The notes under the pieces are model-generated. The model had not been told where the DNA came from. It did no database searches and saw only the letters and a program-made list of their open reading frames with translations. Of a stretch of 64,000 nt of DNA, positions 42,760 to 51,308 are shown one piece after another (positions within the stretch are counted from its first letter, which is position 1; the number at the start of each line of letters is the position of its first letter). The translations under genes were made by a program, and so were the position numbers. Source of the stretch: Cellulomonas sp. Root930. Its GTDB lineage: Bacteria > Actinomycetota > Actinomycetes > Actinomycetales > Cellulomonadaceae. Location of the stretch: the NCBI GenBank assembly GCA_001429255.1, contig LMJI01000001.1, forward strand, positions 2,092,310-2,156,309, written 5' to 3'.

Positions 42760-43920
42760 GTGCTGATCGTCCACGTCTCCGACTGCTACGCACCGCGCAC
42801 CGGGGGGATCGAGTCGCAGGTGGGCGACCTCGCCGCGCGGCAGGTCGCCGCCGGCCACGAGGTGCACGTCCTGACCGCCACGCTCGGGGTCGGCGGCGAG
42901 CGCGGCGGAGTGGTCGATCTCGAGCACGGCGTCCACGTGCACCGGCTCGGTGCACGGCTGCCGTTCGACCTCCCCGTGAACCCCGTCGGCCCGCGCCTGG
43001 TGCGCGAGGCCTACGCGGCCCTGCGCCCGGACGTCGTGCACGTGCACGCCGGGGTGCTGTCCCCGTTCGCGTACGACGGCGCCCGGATCGCGCTCGACGC
43101 GGGGCTGCCGACCGCGATCACGTGGCACTGCATGCTGGACGGCGTGGTCGGGGCGCTGCGGACCGTCGTGGGTCGGACGCACTGGCAGCGGACGCCCGCC
43201 GCGCTGAGCGCCGTCAGCCACGCCGCGGCCGCCCGCGTGCAGGAGGTGTTCGGCACCGAGGTCTCCGTGATGCCGAACGGGATCGACCTCGACCTCTGGG
43301 CACCCAGGAGCTTCTCCGAGGGCCGCGGCCGCCCCGGCGAGCACGGGCCGCTGCGGTTGGTCTCGACGATGCGCCTGGCGCCGCGCAAGCGGGCGGTGCC
43401 GCTGGTCGAGCTGGTCGGCCAAGCTGCGCGACGGCTGCCGCCCGACCGTCTGCGCCTGTCGATCATCGGGTCCGGGCCCGCCCAGGGCCGGGTCGCGTCG
43501 GCGGTGGCAGGACAGGGGCTGCAGCACGTCGTGGACCTGCGCGGCCGGCTGACCCGGCCCCAGGTCCGCAGCGCCTACACCGACGCCGACGTGTTCCTCG
43601 CCCCGGCGGAGCTCGAGGCCTTCGGCATCGCGGCCCTCGAGGCCCGCACGGCCGGGCTGGCGATCGTCGCCCGGCGCGGCACGGGGATCGAGGAGTTCGT
43701 CGAGGACGGCGTCGACGGGCTCCTGGTCGCCGACGACGCCGAGATGACCGAGGCGATCGTGCACCTGGCCCGCGACGGCCGCCTGCTCGAGGGCATGCTC
43801 ACGCACAACCGTGCGGTGCGGCCCCGGTTCGGGTGGGACGACGTGCTGGCCGCCGCCGACGCCGAGTACGCGCGGGCGCGCGCGGCGAAATCTCCCACTT
43901 CGTCACCCGCCTCTCACTAG
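42760..43920 (+). CDS. GT4-family glycosyltransferase
   Basis: A 386-residue GT-B enzyme. The N-terminal acceptor domain opens VSDCYAPRTGGIESQVGDLA, the typical GT4 glycine loop. The C-terminal donor domain has STMRLAPRKRAVPLVELV and the EX7E nucleotide-sugar motif in LAPAELEAFGIAALEARTAG. No signal peptide or membrane segment is seen, so it acts at the cytoplasmic face. Mannosyl or glucosyl transfer to a lipid or polysaccharide precursor is typical; the acceptor cannot be told, and no other sugar-polymer gene lies near. Confidence 0.9.
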   Translation: MLIVHVSDCYAPRTGGIESQVGDLAARQVAAGHEVHVLTATLGVGGERGGVVDLEHGVHVHRLGARLPFDLPVNPVGPRLVREAYAALRPDVVHVHAGVLSPFAYDGARIALDAGLPTAITWHCMLDGVVGALRTVVGRTHWQRTPAALSAVSHAAAARVQEVFGTEVSVMPNGIDLDLWAPRSFSEGRGRPGEHGPLRLVSTMRLAPRKRAVPLVELVGQAARRLPPDRLRLSIIGSGPAQGRVASAVAGQGLQHVVDLRGRLTRPQVRSAYTDADVFLAPAELEAFGIAALEARTAGLAIVARRGTGIEEFVEDGVDGLLVADDAEMTEAIVHLARDGRLLEGMLTHNRAVRPRFGWDDVLAAADAEYARARAAKSPTSSPASH

Positions 43921-43997
43921 AGTCGGTCCCGTTGGACGGTTCTGTCAGGGGCCGCACGGCACACCTGCCCGTCCTCTGGGGGTTCAGAGAGGGAGAC

Positions 43998-44474
43998 ATG
44001 ACGACGACGACGGGACAACCGAGGTCGGTCCGCGTGCTCGGGCTGCTGACCATCATCTTCGGGATCATCTTCATCATCGCGGGTGGCATCACGTGGGGCG
44101 CCGTGGCCAGCAACCTGGCGGCCGAGCAGATCACGGTGTCCGAGGACGCGCAGGCGTTCGGCGGCCAGCTGGTCGACACCCCGTGGGAGGCCTGGTTCCA
44201 GGCCGACATCATCAACACCCACGCACTCGAGGCCACCGACGGCCAGACCTACGCGCAGCTGGACCAGGACGACGAGCGCCGCGGGACCGTCATGACGGCG
44301 TCGTTCCTGCGCGCCTCGCTGTTCACGTCGGTCGTGGCGTTCGGCGTGGCTCTGCTCGTCGTCGGCATCGGCGTCGTGTTCATCCTCATCGGGTGGGCGC
44401 TGCGCAAGGTCGGCACCACCACCACCACGTACACCGACACGTCCGCCACCGGGAACCCGGACCCCGTGGTCTGA
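43998..44474 (+). CDS. Two-helix actinobacterial membrane protein of unknown function
   Basis: A 158-residue protein with an N-terminal helix at about residues 14-36 (LGLLTIIFGIIFIIAGGITWG), an extracytoplasmic domain with paired acidic residues (about 37-100: AEQITVSEDAQAFGG and QADIINTHALEATDGQTYAQL) and a second helix at about 110-133. It ends in a Thr-rich tail. GAGGGAGAC precedes the ATG. Relatives are often mislabelled as an aromatic-ring dioxygenase; nothing here supports that. A 23-bp hairpin follows the stop. Confidence 0.75.
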   Translation: MTTTTGQPRSVRVLGLLTIIFGIIFIIAGGITWGAVASNLAAEQITVSEDAQAFGGQLVDTPWEAWFQADIINTHALEATDGQTYAQLDQDDERRGTVMTASFLRASLFTSVVAFGVALLVVGIGVVFILIGWALRKVGTTTTTYTDTSATGNPDPVV

Positions 44475-44478
44475 CCTT

Positions 44479-44530
44479 GCACACAGCGACGGCCGGGCGG
44501 AGGTCTCTCCGCCCGGCCGTCGCTGTGTGC
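44479..44530. terminator. Perfect 23-bp bidirectional terminator hairpin
   Basis: Arms 44479-44501 and 44508-44530 are fully complementary around the six-base loop GGTCTC. It lies between convergent genes (stops at 44474 and 44539) and probably serves both. Confidence 0.8.
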
Positions 44531-44538
44531 ACGGCCGC

Positions 44539-45060
44539 TCAGCGCCGGGCGTTGCGGGCTCCGCTGACGATCGAGCCGACCAGCAGCGCGGTCCCGGCGA
44601 CCGCGAGGAGCACGATCATCGCGAGCTGGAGGTCGATCTCGACCCCCGCCGCCCACGCCAGGAGGCCGACGCCGATCGCGGCGATGACCAGGCCCCAGAC
44701 GACCGTCCCGACGCGGAGACGGCGGCGGGGCGGGTCGACGGGTGCCGGCTCGGACGGGGCGGCCGCGGCGACGAACGGGTCCGGGCTGCTGGACGGCACG
44801 TCGGCCGGCGTGGGGCGCTCCGACGGGGAGTACAGCGCGCCGATCGGGGAGGTCGCCGTGGGCGGCTCGGGCGACCCGAACGGGGCCGGCTGGGTCACGG
44901 GCACCGGCGTCGTCTCGTCGAGCGTCAGCACCGACGGGTCCTCGTGCGTGGCGCTCTCCTCGACCGGGATGACGGCCGTGTCGTCGGCAGCGGACTCCGT
45001 GCCGGTGACCGGCAGGGCGAGCGTCTCGTCGTCGTCGCGGGGGGTCTTGTCGGTGGACAT
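44539..45060 (-). CDS. Hypothetical membrane protein with acidic/Pro-rich cytoplasmic domain
   Basis: A 173-residue protein. The first 110 residues are low-complexity (Asp, Glu, Thr, Pro, Ser), ending in a basic anchor PPRRRLRVG. Two membrane helices follow, near residues 118-138 (VVWGLVIAAIGVGLLAWAAGV) and 143-163. It starts where the PspC-type gene stops (TGATG), so it is the second gene of that unit. No function is recognised; a role in the envelope-stress module is suggested by position only. Confidence 0.72.
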   Translation of the reverse strand: MSTDKTPRDDDETLALPVTGTESAADDTAVIPVEESATHEDPSVLTLDETTPVPVTQPAPFGSPEPPTATSPIGALYSPSERPTPADVPSSSPDPFVAAAAPSEPAPVDPPRRRLRVGTVVWGLVIAAIGVGLLAWAAGVEIDLQLAMIVLLAVAGTALLVGSIVSGARNARR

Positions 45061-46439
45061 CAGTTCTCCTCGATGATCGAGACGTCGCCGGCGCCGATCT
45101 GCACCTGCAGGGCGAGCTGCGGGCCGTCGGGGCCGACGTCGTCGGTCGTGAAGGTGCGGGGGTTGAGGCCGACGCCGTCGACGCTCCTGCTCTGGCCGTC
45201 GACGTCCCAGCGCACCGTGCCGGCGCCGGCCTCGACGTCGGCGGTCACGCTCGCGTCGGAGGGCACGATGACGGTGAGGTCACCGGCGGCGAGCGAGATC
45301 GGGACCTCGAGGGTCTCGGACGTCAGGGGCAGCTCGGTGAGGTCGATGGTGGCGTCGCCGAACCCCATGGAGAAGCCGTCCGCGGCTTCGGAGCGGTCGG
45401 TGACGACGGCCACCCCGTCGGCGGCGAAGTCGTGCCGCGCGTCCGTGGACCAGTTCCAGGTGGCGTTCTGCACCGCGCCGAGGGGCACGGCGGCGATGAT
45501 GGCGACGACGGCGAGCCCGCCGAGCGCGCCGCTGGTGCGGCCGCGCAGACCGGACACGATGATGCCGAGGCCGGCCAGGACGATGCCGATGCCCAGCGCG
45601 GTGAGCGCGACCGGACCGGTGAAGTCGCCCGAGCGCTCGGCCATCAGCAGCAGGGCGAGCGCCAGCAGGCTGAGCGCGACGACCACGCCGACCGTGCCGA
45701 CGCCGGCACCCGGGGTGCGCGGACGCGGGGGCCGCGGGGGGCGAGGCGGCTGCACGGGCTTGGGAGCGGGAACCGGCTGCGGCGGGGCGTAGGAGGTCCA
45801 GGCGGGGGCGGGCGCAGGCGGCACGCCGTAGGCGGACGTCGTCGGCGGGGTGTCGGTGACCGGGGCGGTGTACGCGCCGGCGGCGGGGTAGCTCGCCGCG
45901 GGTGCCGGCGGCACGTACGGCGTGAACGGCGGTGCCGGGGGGCGCGGCTGGGACGACTTCTGGTTGGCGACGACGGCGATCAGCGTGACGATCCCGCCGA
46001 TGAACGCGAGCCAGAGGATGCCCTGCACCCATCCGGGCGGTCCCCAGAAGAAGAACCAGCTGTCGCCGCGGTTGATGCCGACGATGACGAAGGCGAGAGC
46101 GCCGAGCAGCGCGATGTCGAACCGGCCGAGGACCATCTCCTCGAGGTGGATGCGACCATCGCGGCGCTCGGGCAGCAGTGCCCAGGCGACGCCGTACGCC
46201 ACCAGGCCGAGCCCGCCCAGCAGCAGCGTCGCGACGAAGATGCCGCGGACCAGCAGGGGGTCGATCCCGAAGCGGTCGCCGATCCCGCCGCTGACTCCAC
46301 CGATCCAGCGGTCGTCGGCGCGGGTGATGCCGAGGCGGCGCACCCCGGCGAAGAAGCTGTTCGAGTGCTGCGCGGGGGCCGGGTCCGGTGCCGGGGCGGC
46401 CGGTGCCGGCTCCGGGCCGGCGGGGGTGGTCGTGTCCAT
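45060..46439 (-). CDS. PspC-domain membrane protein (LiaF-like)
   Basis: A 459-residue multi-pass protein. The PspC domain is at about residues 32-92 (RADDRWIGGVSGGIGDRFGIDPLLVRGIFV is its core). More helices at about 105-155 are followed by an 85-residue Pro/Ala-rich linker. Then come further helices (about 255-330) and a C-terminal beta-rich domain (about 340-459; LPLTSETLEVPISLAAGDLTVIVP) like those of LiaF/DUF4097 proteins. It diverges from a PspC-containing histidine kinase and probably modulates it. ATG at 46439 follows AGGA; an in-frame ATG 12 codons upstream is also possible. Confidence 0.87.
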   Translation of the reverse strand: MDTTTPAGPEPAPAAPAPDPAPAQHSNSFFAGVRRLGITRADDRWIGGVSGGIGDRFGIDPLLVRGIFVATLLLGGLGLVAYGVAWALLPERRDGRIHLEEMVLGRFDIALLGALAFVIVGINRGDSWFFFWGPPGWVQGILWLAFIGGIVTLIAVVANQKSSQPRPPAPPFTPYVPPAPAASYPAAGAYTAPVTDTPPTTSAYGVPPAPAPAWTSYAPPQPVPAPKPVQPPRPPRPPRPRTPGAGVGTVGVVVALSLLALALLLMAERSGDFTGPVALTALGIGIVLAGLGIIVSGLRGRTSGALGGLAVVAIIAAVPLGAVQNATWNWSTDARHDFAADGVAVVTDRSEAADGFSMGFGDATIDLTELPLTSETLEVPISLAAGDLTVIVPSDASVTADVEAGAGTVRWDVDGQSRSVDGVGLNPRTFTTDDVGPDGPQLALQVQIGAGDVSIIEEN

Positions 46440-46484
46440 GTCTCGATCCTGCTCGCCCTGACCAGCGCGCGGCATCGGGTGGTC

Positions 46485-46523
46485 CCCTGAGCGCACCCTG
46501 ATCCTGAGCCTGCGAACCCCTGA
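46485..46523. promoter_or_regulatory. Helically phased CCCTGA repeats between divergent PspC genes
   Basis: CCCTGA occurs at 46485, 46496 and 46518, with the variant GCCTGC at 46508, giving steps of 11, 12 and 10 bases, about one DNA turn. Another copy is at 46456. A binding array for the adjacent LuxR-type regulator is possible (inference). Confidence 0.35.
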
Positions 46524-46563
46524 ACCGACCCCGGACGCGACCCCGGAAGGCCTCGCGGCGTGT

Positions 46564-46569
46564 GACGAT
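46564..46569 (+). promoter_or_regulatory. Leaderless -10-like box of the PspC histidine kinase gene
   Basis: GACGAT ends six bases before the GTG at 46576. The match to TANNNT is weak but the spacing fits the pattern seen elsewhere in the window. Confidence 0.35.
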
Positions 46570-46575
46570 CGGACC

Positions 46576-47883
46576 GTGCACCCGACCACGCCCGTTCTCG
46601 CGCCCACGCGCCGGCTGCCGCTGCGGCGCCCCGCGCGCGGGCGGTGGTTCGGCGGCGTCGCCCTCGGGCTGTCCGCGCACCTGGACCTCCCGGTCGGGCT
46701 GGTGCGGCTCGCGTTCGTCGTGCTCACGCCGGTCGCCGCTGTCGGACCTCTGCTGTACGTGTTCTGGTGGCTGGCGATCCCCGCGGGTGACCCCGCCGCG
46801 GCCGCGCAGGACATCCGCCCGAGCGCCCTGTCCCGCCTGGCCCGTCGACAGGCGGTCATCGAGCCGGGCCGGCGCATCCCCGTGACGGACATCGCCATCG
46901 GCGCGGTGCTGGTGATCGCGGCCGCGCTGCTGATCGCGGTCCGGTCCGGGGCGGACGTGGACGCGGACTGGCTCCTTCCCGCCCTGATCGTCCTGGCGGG
47001 GCTGTGGCTGGCGTGGAGCCAGCTCGACGAGCTGCAGCGCGGGCGGCTGCGGGACCGGGCCGGTGGGCGGACTCCCGTGAGTCTCCTGCGGGTCGCCGGC
47101 GGGATCCTGCTCGCGGGCGTCGGCGTGCTCCTGTTCGTCGGCCTCGCGTCCGGGGAGGGCGTCGACACGGCGACCCTCGCGCAGTCGATCGTCGCGGCGC
47201 TCGTGATGCTCGGCGGCGTGGCCCTGGTGCTCACCCCGTGGTGGCTGCGGCTGGTGCGGGAGCTCGGCGACGAGCGGGCCGCCCGCGCGCGCGAGTCGGA
47301 ACGCGCGGACATCGCCGCCCACCTGCACGACTCCGTGCTCCAGACCCTGGCCCTGATCCGCTCGCGGGCCGACGACTCCGCGGAGGTCGCCCGCATGGCG
47401 CGTGCGCAGGAGCGCGAGCTGCGCGAGTGGCTCTACGACGACCGCCCGGCGCCGGGCACCTCCGTGGCGGCGGCGCTGCGGGGGATCATCGCCGAGGTGG
47501 AGGACTCGCGCTCGGGTCCGACCGGCGACCCCGTGGCCGTCGAGTCGGTGGTGGTCGGGGACCGGGTGCCCGACGCCGACACCGAGGCGCTGCTGCAGGC
47601 CACGCGCGAGGCGCTGGTCAACGCCGTGGTGCACGGACGCCCGCCGGTGTCGCTCTACCTCGAGGTGGGCACGTCCGAGGTCGAGGTGTTCGTGCGCGAC
47701 CACGGTGACGGGTTCGACCTCGACGAGGTGGGCACCGACCGGTTCGGGGTGCGGGAGTCGATCATCGGGCGGGTGCGTCGTCGTGGCGGCGCCGCCACCG
47801 TCACCAGCAGCCCCGAGCGCGGGACCGAGGTGCACCTGGTGGTGCCGATCCGGGTGTCGGACGAACAGGGAGTGCAGTCATGA
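46576..47883 (+). CDS. PspC-domain sensor histidine kinase (MacS/LiaS-like)
   Basis: A 435-residue kinase. An N-terminal PspC domain (about 15-75; GRWFGGVALGLSAHLDLPVGLV) and further membrane helices up to about residue 230 precede the kinase core. The phospho-acceptor motif is ERADIAAHLHDSVLQTLALI (His near 254), the HisKA_3 form. The ATPase part has ATREALVNAVVHG as N-box and VFVRDHGDGFDL as G-box. It would sense envelope stress and phosphorylate the regulator encoded next, with which it overlaps (ATGA). Confidence 0.92.
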   Translation: MHPTTPVLAPTRRLPLRRPARGRWFGGVALGLSAHLDLPVGLVRLAFVVLTPVAAVGPLLYVFWWLAIPAGDPAAAAQDIRPSALSRLARRQAVIEPGRRIPVTDIAIGAVLVIAAALLIAVRSGADVDADWLLPALIVLAGLWLAWSQLDELQRGRLRDRAGGRTPVSLLRVAGGILLAGVGVLLFVGLASGEGVDTATLAQSIVAALVMLGGVALVLTPWWLRLVRELGDERAARARESERADIAAHLHDSVLQTLALIRSRADDSAEVARMARAQERELREWLYDDRPAPGTSVAAALRGIIAEVEDSRSGPTGDPVAVESVVVGDRVPDADTEALLQATREALVNAVVHGRPPVSLYLEVGTSEVEVFVRDHGDGFDLDEVGTDRFGVRESIIGRVRRRGGAATVTSSPERGTEVHLVVPIRVSDEQGVQS

Positions 47884-48536
47884 GCGAGCCAGTCGACGTC
47901 GTGCTGGTGGACGACCACCACATGTTCCGGACCGGCGTGAAGGCGTCGCTCGACGCCGGCGTGCGGGTGATCGGCGAGGCGGACACGGTCGACGAGGCGA
48001 TCCGGCTCGTGCGCGAGCTGAAGCCCCCGGTGGTCCTGCTCGACGTGCACCTGCCCGGCGGCGACGGGGGAGGCGGTGCCGAGGTGATCCGGGCGTGCAC
48101 CGACCTGCTGGGCCAGACCCGGTTCCTCGCCCTGTCCGTGTCCGACGCCTCCGAGGACGTGGTCGCGGTCATCCGCGCCGGCGCTCGCGGCTACGTCACC
48201 AAGGCGATCGACGGCACCGACCTGTCCGACGCGGTCCGCCGCGTGGCCGGCGGGGACGCCGTGTTCTCGCCGCGGCTGGCGGGGTTCGTGCTCGATGCCT
48301 TCGGCGCGGCCGCGGGCGACATCGCCATCGGCGACGACGAGCTTGACCGGCTCTCCGCCCGGGAGCGTGAGGTCATGCGCCTGATCGCGCGCGGGTACTC
48401 CTACCGCGAGGTGGCGTCCGAGCTGTTCATCTCGATCAAGACGGTCGAGACCCACGTCTCGGCGGTCCTGCGCAAGCTGCAGCTCTCCAGCCGGCACGAG
48501 CTGACGCGCTGGGCGGCGGCACGACGGCTCCTGTAG
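47880..48536 (+). CDS. LuxR/NarL-family response regulator
   Basis: A 218-residue regulator. The receiver has the acidic pair VLVDDHHMFRTGVK, the phospho-acceptor Asp in VVLLDVHLPGGDGGGG, Ser in ALSVSD and Lys in GYVTKAIDG, so unlike the BldM-like protein it is a complete switch. The C-terminal LuxR HTH reads LSAREREVMRLIARGYSYREVASELFISIKTVETHVSAVLRKL across residues 158-200. Partner of the preceding kinase; likely targets include the divergent PspC unit. Confidence 0.95.
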   Translation: MSEPVDVVLVDDHHMFRTGVKASLDAGVRVIGEADTVDEAIRLVRELKPPVVLLDVHLPGGDGGGGAEVIRACTDLLGQTRFLALSVSDASEDVVAVIRAGARGYVTKAIDGTDLSDAVRRVAGGDAVFSPRLAGFVLDAFGAAAGDIAIGDDELDRLSAREREVMRLIARGYSYREVASELFISIKTVETHVSAVLRKLQLSSRHELTRWAAARRLL

Positions 48537-48548
48537 CCCGGGGAGCCC

Positions 48549-48554
48549 TAGGCT
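48549..48554 (+). promoter_or_regulatory. Leaderless -10 box of the Nudix gene
   Basis: TAGGCT ends seven bases before the GTG start at 48562. Confidence 0.5.
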
Positions 48555-48561
48555 CCTGCGG

Positions 48562-48978
48562 GTGAAGCAACGCGTCGCGGCCTACGCCATCGTCGTCGAG
48601 AGCGGGCGGGTGCTGCTCCCGCACTGGCTGGAGGGGCCCATCTCGGGCTGGACCCTCCCGGGCGGTGGCATCGATCCGGGGGAGGACCCGGCCGACGCAG
48701 CCGTGCGCGAGGTGTTCGAGGAGACCGGGTACCACGTGGTGCTCGACGAGCTGCTCGGCATCGACTCGATCGTCGTCCCGGCCGCCACCCGTCTCGACCC
48801 CACCGAGGGCGACCTGCACGGGCTGCGGGTCATCTACCGCGCGCACGTCGTCGGCGGTGAGCTGCGCGACGAGGCCGACGGCAGCACCGACACGGCGGCG
48901 TGGTTCGACCTGGACGAGGTGGCGGGGCTCGACCGGGTCGAGCTGGTCGACATCGGCCTGCGGCTGGCCGGGCACTAG
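48562..48978 (+). CDS. Nudix hydrolase
   Basis: A 138-residue single-domain pyrophosphohydrolase. The Nudix box is complete: GGGIDPGEDPADAAVREV followed by FEETGYHV, matching GX5EX7REUXEEXGU, at about residues 37-62. The flanking WTLPGG and the C-terminal EADGSTDTAAWFDLDEV are typical of MutT-like enzymes. The substrate (oxidised nucleotide, nucleotide sugar or other) cannot be predicted. It has its own leaderless promoter and converges with the serine hydrolase gene, overlapping by four bases. Confidence 0.9.
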   Translation: MKQRVAAYAIVVESGRVLLPHWLEGPISGWTLPGGGIDPGEDPADAAVREVFEETGYHVVLDELLGIDSIVVPAATRLDPTEGDLHGLRVIYRAHVVGGELRDEADGSTDTAAWFDLDEVAGLDRVELVDIGLRLAGH

Positions 48979-50105
48979 AGGGAGCCGTACAGCGCCTGGA
49001 GGTAGGCGTCCGAGCGGGCCGAGCCGAGGATCCCGGGGGACATCCGGTTCATCACGTAGGCGAACGTGAGCCCGCGGTCGACGTCGTTGACGACGAGCGA
49101 GCCGCCCCAGCCGCCCCAGAACGCCACGCGTCCCTCGGGGATGTACGGGGTACTCGCAGGGTTCGGGACCGCGTAGCCGAGACCGAACCGCAGGGGCACG
49201 CCGAGCACGAGGTCGACGTTGTCGGTGTGCTGCGCGAACACGAGGTCGACGGTCTCGGGGGACAGCAGCCTGCCCCCGCCGTTGGTGAGCACCGACTGGA
49301 CCGTCGCCACCGACCGCGCGTTCCCGTGGCCCCCGGCGCCCCCGATCCCGGCGGCCTTCCACCCCCGGGTCCAGGTGATCGAGACGTCGAGCACCGGCCC
49401 GGTGAGCGTGCGGCGCGCGGGGGAGTCCGGGGGCAGCTGCGCGAGGTCGATCTGCGACGGCGGCGGCGGGACGACGTGGCTGACGCGCAGATCCTGGCCG
49501 GCGGGCAGGCCGAGCCAGAAGTCGGCGCCGAGCGGCTCGGCGATCTCGGCCCGGAAGAACTCACCGAGCGACCGGCCGGTGACGCGCAGGACCAGCTCAC
49601 CCACCAGGTGCCCGTAGTCGAGCAGGTGGTACCCGGACAGGGTGCCCGGCGGCCACCAGGGTGCCTGGGCGGCGAGCCGCGCGGTCGCCGTGGGGACGTC
49701 GAGGATGTCCTCGGCCGTGACCGGCTGGTCCCAGCCCGAGACGCCCGAGGTGTGGTTCAGCACGTGCCGGACCAGCACGCCCTCCTTGCCGGCGGCCTTG
49801 AACTCCGGCCAGTAGGTGCCGACCGGCTCGTCGGGGTCCAGCAGCCCTCGGTCGACGAGGACGAGCGCCGACAGGGACGTCATCGTCTTGGAGATCGACC
49901 AGACGTTCGTGAGGGTGTCTGCCGTCCACGGACGCGTGTGCTCGGGGTCGGCCCACCCGCCCCAGAGGTCGGCGACCAGGACCCCGCGCTCGACGACGGC
50001 GACGCTCGCACCGAGCTCTGCGCCCGTGTCGAGGTGGTGCTGGAACGAGGCGCGCAGCGGAGCGAACCGCTCGTCGGCGACGCCCTGGACCGGTGTGCTC
50101 GTCAT
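48975..50105 (-). CDS. Serine hydrolase of the beta-lactamase/esterase (class C-like) family
   Basis: A 376-residue cytoplasmic-looking enzyme without a signal peptide. The SxxK nucleophile motif is SISKTMTS near residue 70, in VWSISKTMTSLSALVL. The second motif region reads SGYHLLDYGHLVGELVL, where the Tyr is followed by His rather than the usual xN. The family includes esterases and lactone- or amide-cleaving enzymes (EstB-like). It is divergent from an alcohol dehydrogenase, and the shared gap carries the CATACCG-N6-CGGTATG operator, so it probably belongs to the catabolic regulon. AGGAGGG precedes the ATG. Confidence 0.88.
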   Translation of the reverse strand: MTSTPVQGVADERFAPLRASFQHHLDTGAELGASVAVVERGVLVADLWGGWADPEHTRPWTADTLTNVWSISKTMTSLSALVLVDRGLLDPDEPVGTYWPEFKAAGKEGVLVRHVLNHTSGVSGWDQPVTAEDILDVPTATARLAAQAPWWPPGTLSGYHLLDYGHLVGELVLRVTGRSLGEFFRAEIAEPLGADFWLGLPAGQDLRVSHVVPPPPSQIDLAQLPPDSPARRTLTGPVLDVSITWTRGWKAAGIGGAGGHGNARSVATVQSVLTNGGGRLLSPETVDLVFAQHTDNVDLVLGVPLRFGLGYAVPNPASTPYIPEGRVAFWGGWGGSLVVNDVDRGLTFAYVMNRMSPGILGSARSDAYLQALYGSL

Positions 50106-50147
50106 CGAGCCCTCCTGCGTCGGCGGATCGTGTGTACTGTGGCCTGC

Positions 50148-50171
50148 AACATACCGCGCGGTCGGTATGGC
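50148..50171. promoter_or_regulatory. Catabolic-regulon operator 1 with divergent -10 boxes
   Basis: CATACCG-CGCGGT-CGGTATG is a perfect 7-bp inverted repeat at 50150-50169. Its right arm begins the rightward -10 box TATGGC (50166-50171), and its left arm contains the leftward TATGTT (50153-50148). A bound repressor would block both directions. The right end is 30 bases from the dehydrogenase GTG. Confidence 0.72.
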
Positions 50172-50198
50172 GACAACGTCGTCGACCCGGAGGTGCAC

Positions 50199-51308
50199 GT
50201 GCAGATCGTGGGCGCGGTGCTGGAACGATCCGGCGCCCCCGCACCGTTCGCGGCCTCGAGGCCGTTCACGGTGGGGGTCCTGCAGCTGGACGATCCCGGA
50301 CCCGGCGAGGTGCTCGTCCGGATCGAGGCTGCGGGCGTCTGCCACTCGGACCTCTCCGTCGTGGACGGGAACCGCGTCCGGCCGACCCCCATGCTGCTGG
50401 GCCACGAGGCCGCGGGCATCGTCGAGCGACTCGGCGCCGGGGTCGACGACCTGTCCCTCGGCGACCGCGTCGTCATGACCTTCCTGCCGCGCTGCGGGGA
50501 CTGCCCGGAGTGCGCGACCGACGGGCGGCTGCCGTGCCGGGTGGGTAGCGCGGCGAACGGCCGCGGCTCGCTGGTGGGCGACGGGATGCGGCTGCACCGC
50601 GACGGCGAGCCGGTCCACCACCACCTGGGGGTGTCCGCGTTCGCCAGCCACGCCGTGGTCAGCCGGACGTCCGTCGTGCGGGTCGACCCCGACGTGCCGC
50701 CCGAGGTCGCCGCCCTGCTCGGCTGCGCGGTGCTCACGGGCGGGGGAGCGGTGGTCAACGCCGGCCGACCGCGGGAGGGTGACACCGTGATGGTCGTAGG
50801 GCTCGGAGGCGTGGGGATGGCCGCGCTGCTGGTCGCGGTCGCGCTCGGGTTCGAGGTCATCGGCGTCGACGCGCTCGCGGACAAGCTCGACGCGGCGCGC
50901 GCCAACGGAGCGACCGCGACGTACTCACCGGACCAGCTCACTGCCCGGGCGCCCGTCGTCATCGAGGCCGCCGGGAACGCCCGCGCGTTCGAGACCGCGT
51001 TCGCCGCGACCGCGCCGGGCGGCACCACCGTGACGGTCGGCCTGCCCGCCCCCGACGCGCGCGCAGCGGTCAGCCCGCTGGTGCTCACCGCCGAGGCCCG
51101 CACCGTCGTCGGCAGCTACCTCGGCTCCGCCGTCCCGGCCCGCGACATCCCGCTCTACGTCGACCTGTGGCGCTCGGGGCGGCTCCCGCTCGAGCGCCTG
51201 GTCTCCTCACGGATCACCCTGCACGACCTCGACGTCGCCATGGACCGCCTCGCGGCCGGTGGCGAGCTCCGCCAGCTCATCGTTCTCGACGAAAGGACCC
51301 CCTCGTGA
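50199..51308 (+). CDS. Zinc-dependent alcohol dehydrogenase (MDR family)
   Basis: A 369-residue dehydrogenase. Catalytic zinc ligands are Cys in AAGVCHSDLSVVDG and His in LLGHEAAGIVE; the structural zinc site is RCGDCPECATDGRLPCR; the NAD loop is VVGLGGVGMAALLVAV. It resembles class III-like and actinobacterial alcohol dehydrogenases acting on primary alcohols or hydroxy acids. GTG at 50199 is chosen because GGAGG at 50189-50193 lies five bases upstream. It is the first gene of a coupled trio with an SDR and a MaoC hydratase, directly downstream of operator 1. Confidence 0.9.
   Translation: MQIVGAVLERSGAPAPFAASRPFTVGVLQLDDPGPGEVLVRIEAAGVCHSDLSVVDGNRVRPTPMLLGHEAAGIVERLGAGVDDLSLGDRVVMTFLPRCGDCPECATDGRLPCRVGSAANGRGSLVGDGMRLHRDGEPVHHHLGVSAFASHAVVSRTSVVRVDPDVPPEVAALLGCAVLTGGGAVVNAGRPREGDTVMVVGLGGVGMAALLVAVALGFEVIGVDALADKLDAARANGATATYSPDQLTARAPVVIEAAGNARAFETAFAATAPGGTTVTVGLPAPDARAAVSPLVLTAEARTVVGSYLGSAVPARDIPLYVDLWRSGRLPLERLVSSRITLHDLDVAMDRLAAGGELRQLIVLDERTPS

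Noticed and set aside
43998..44474. Aromatic-ring-opening dioxygenase (LigA) annotation for this gene
   Set aside because: The protein is two membrane helices around a small acidic domain; no metal-binding dioxygenase motif is present.
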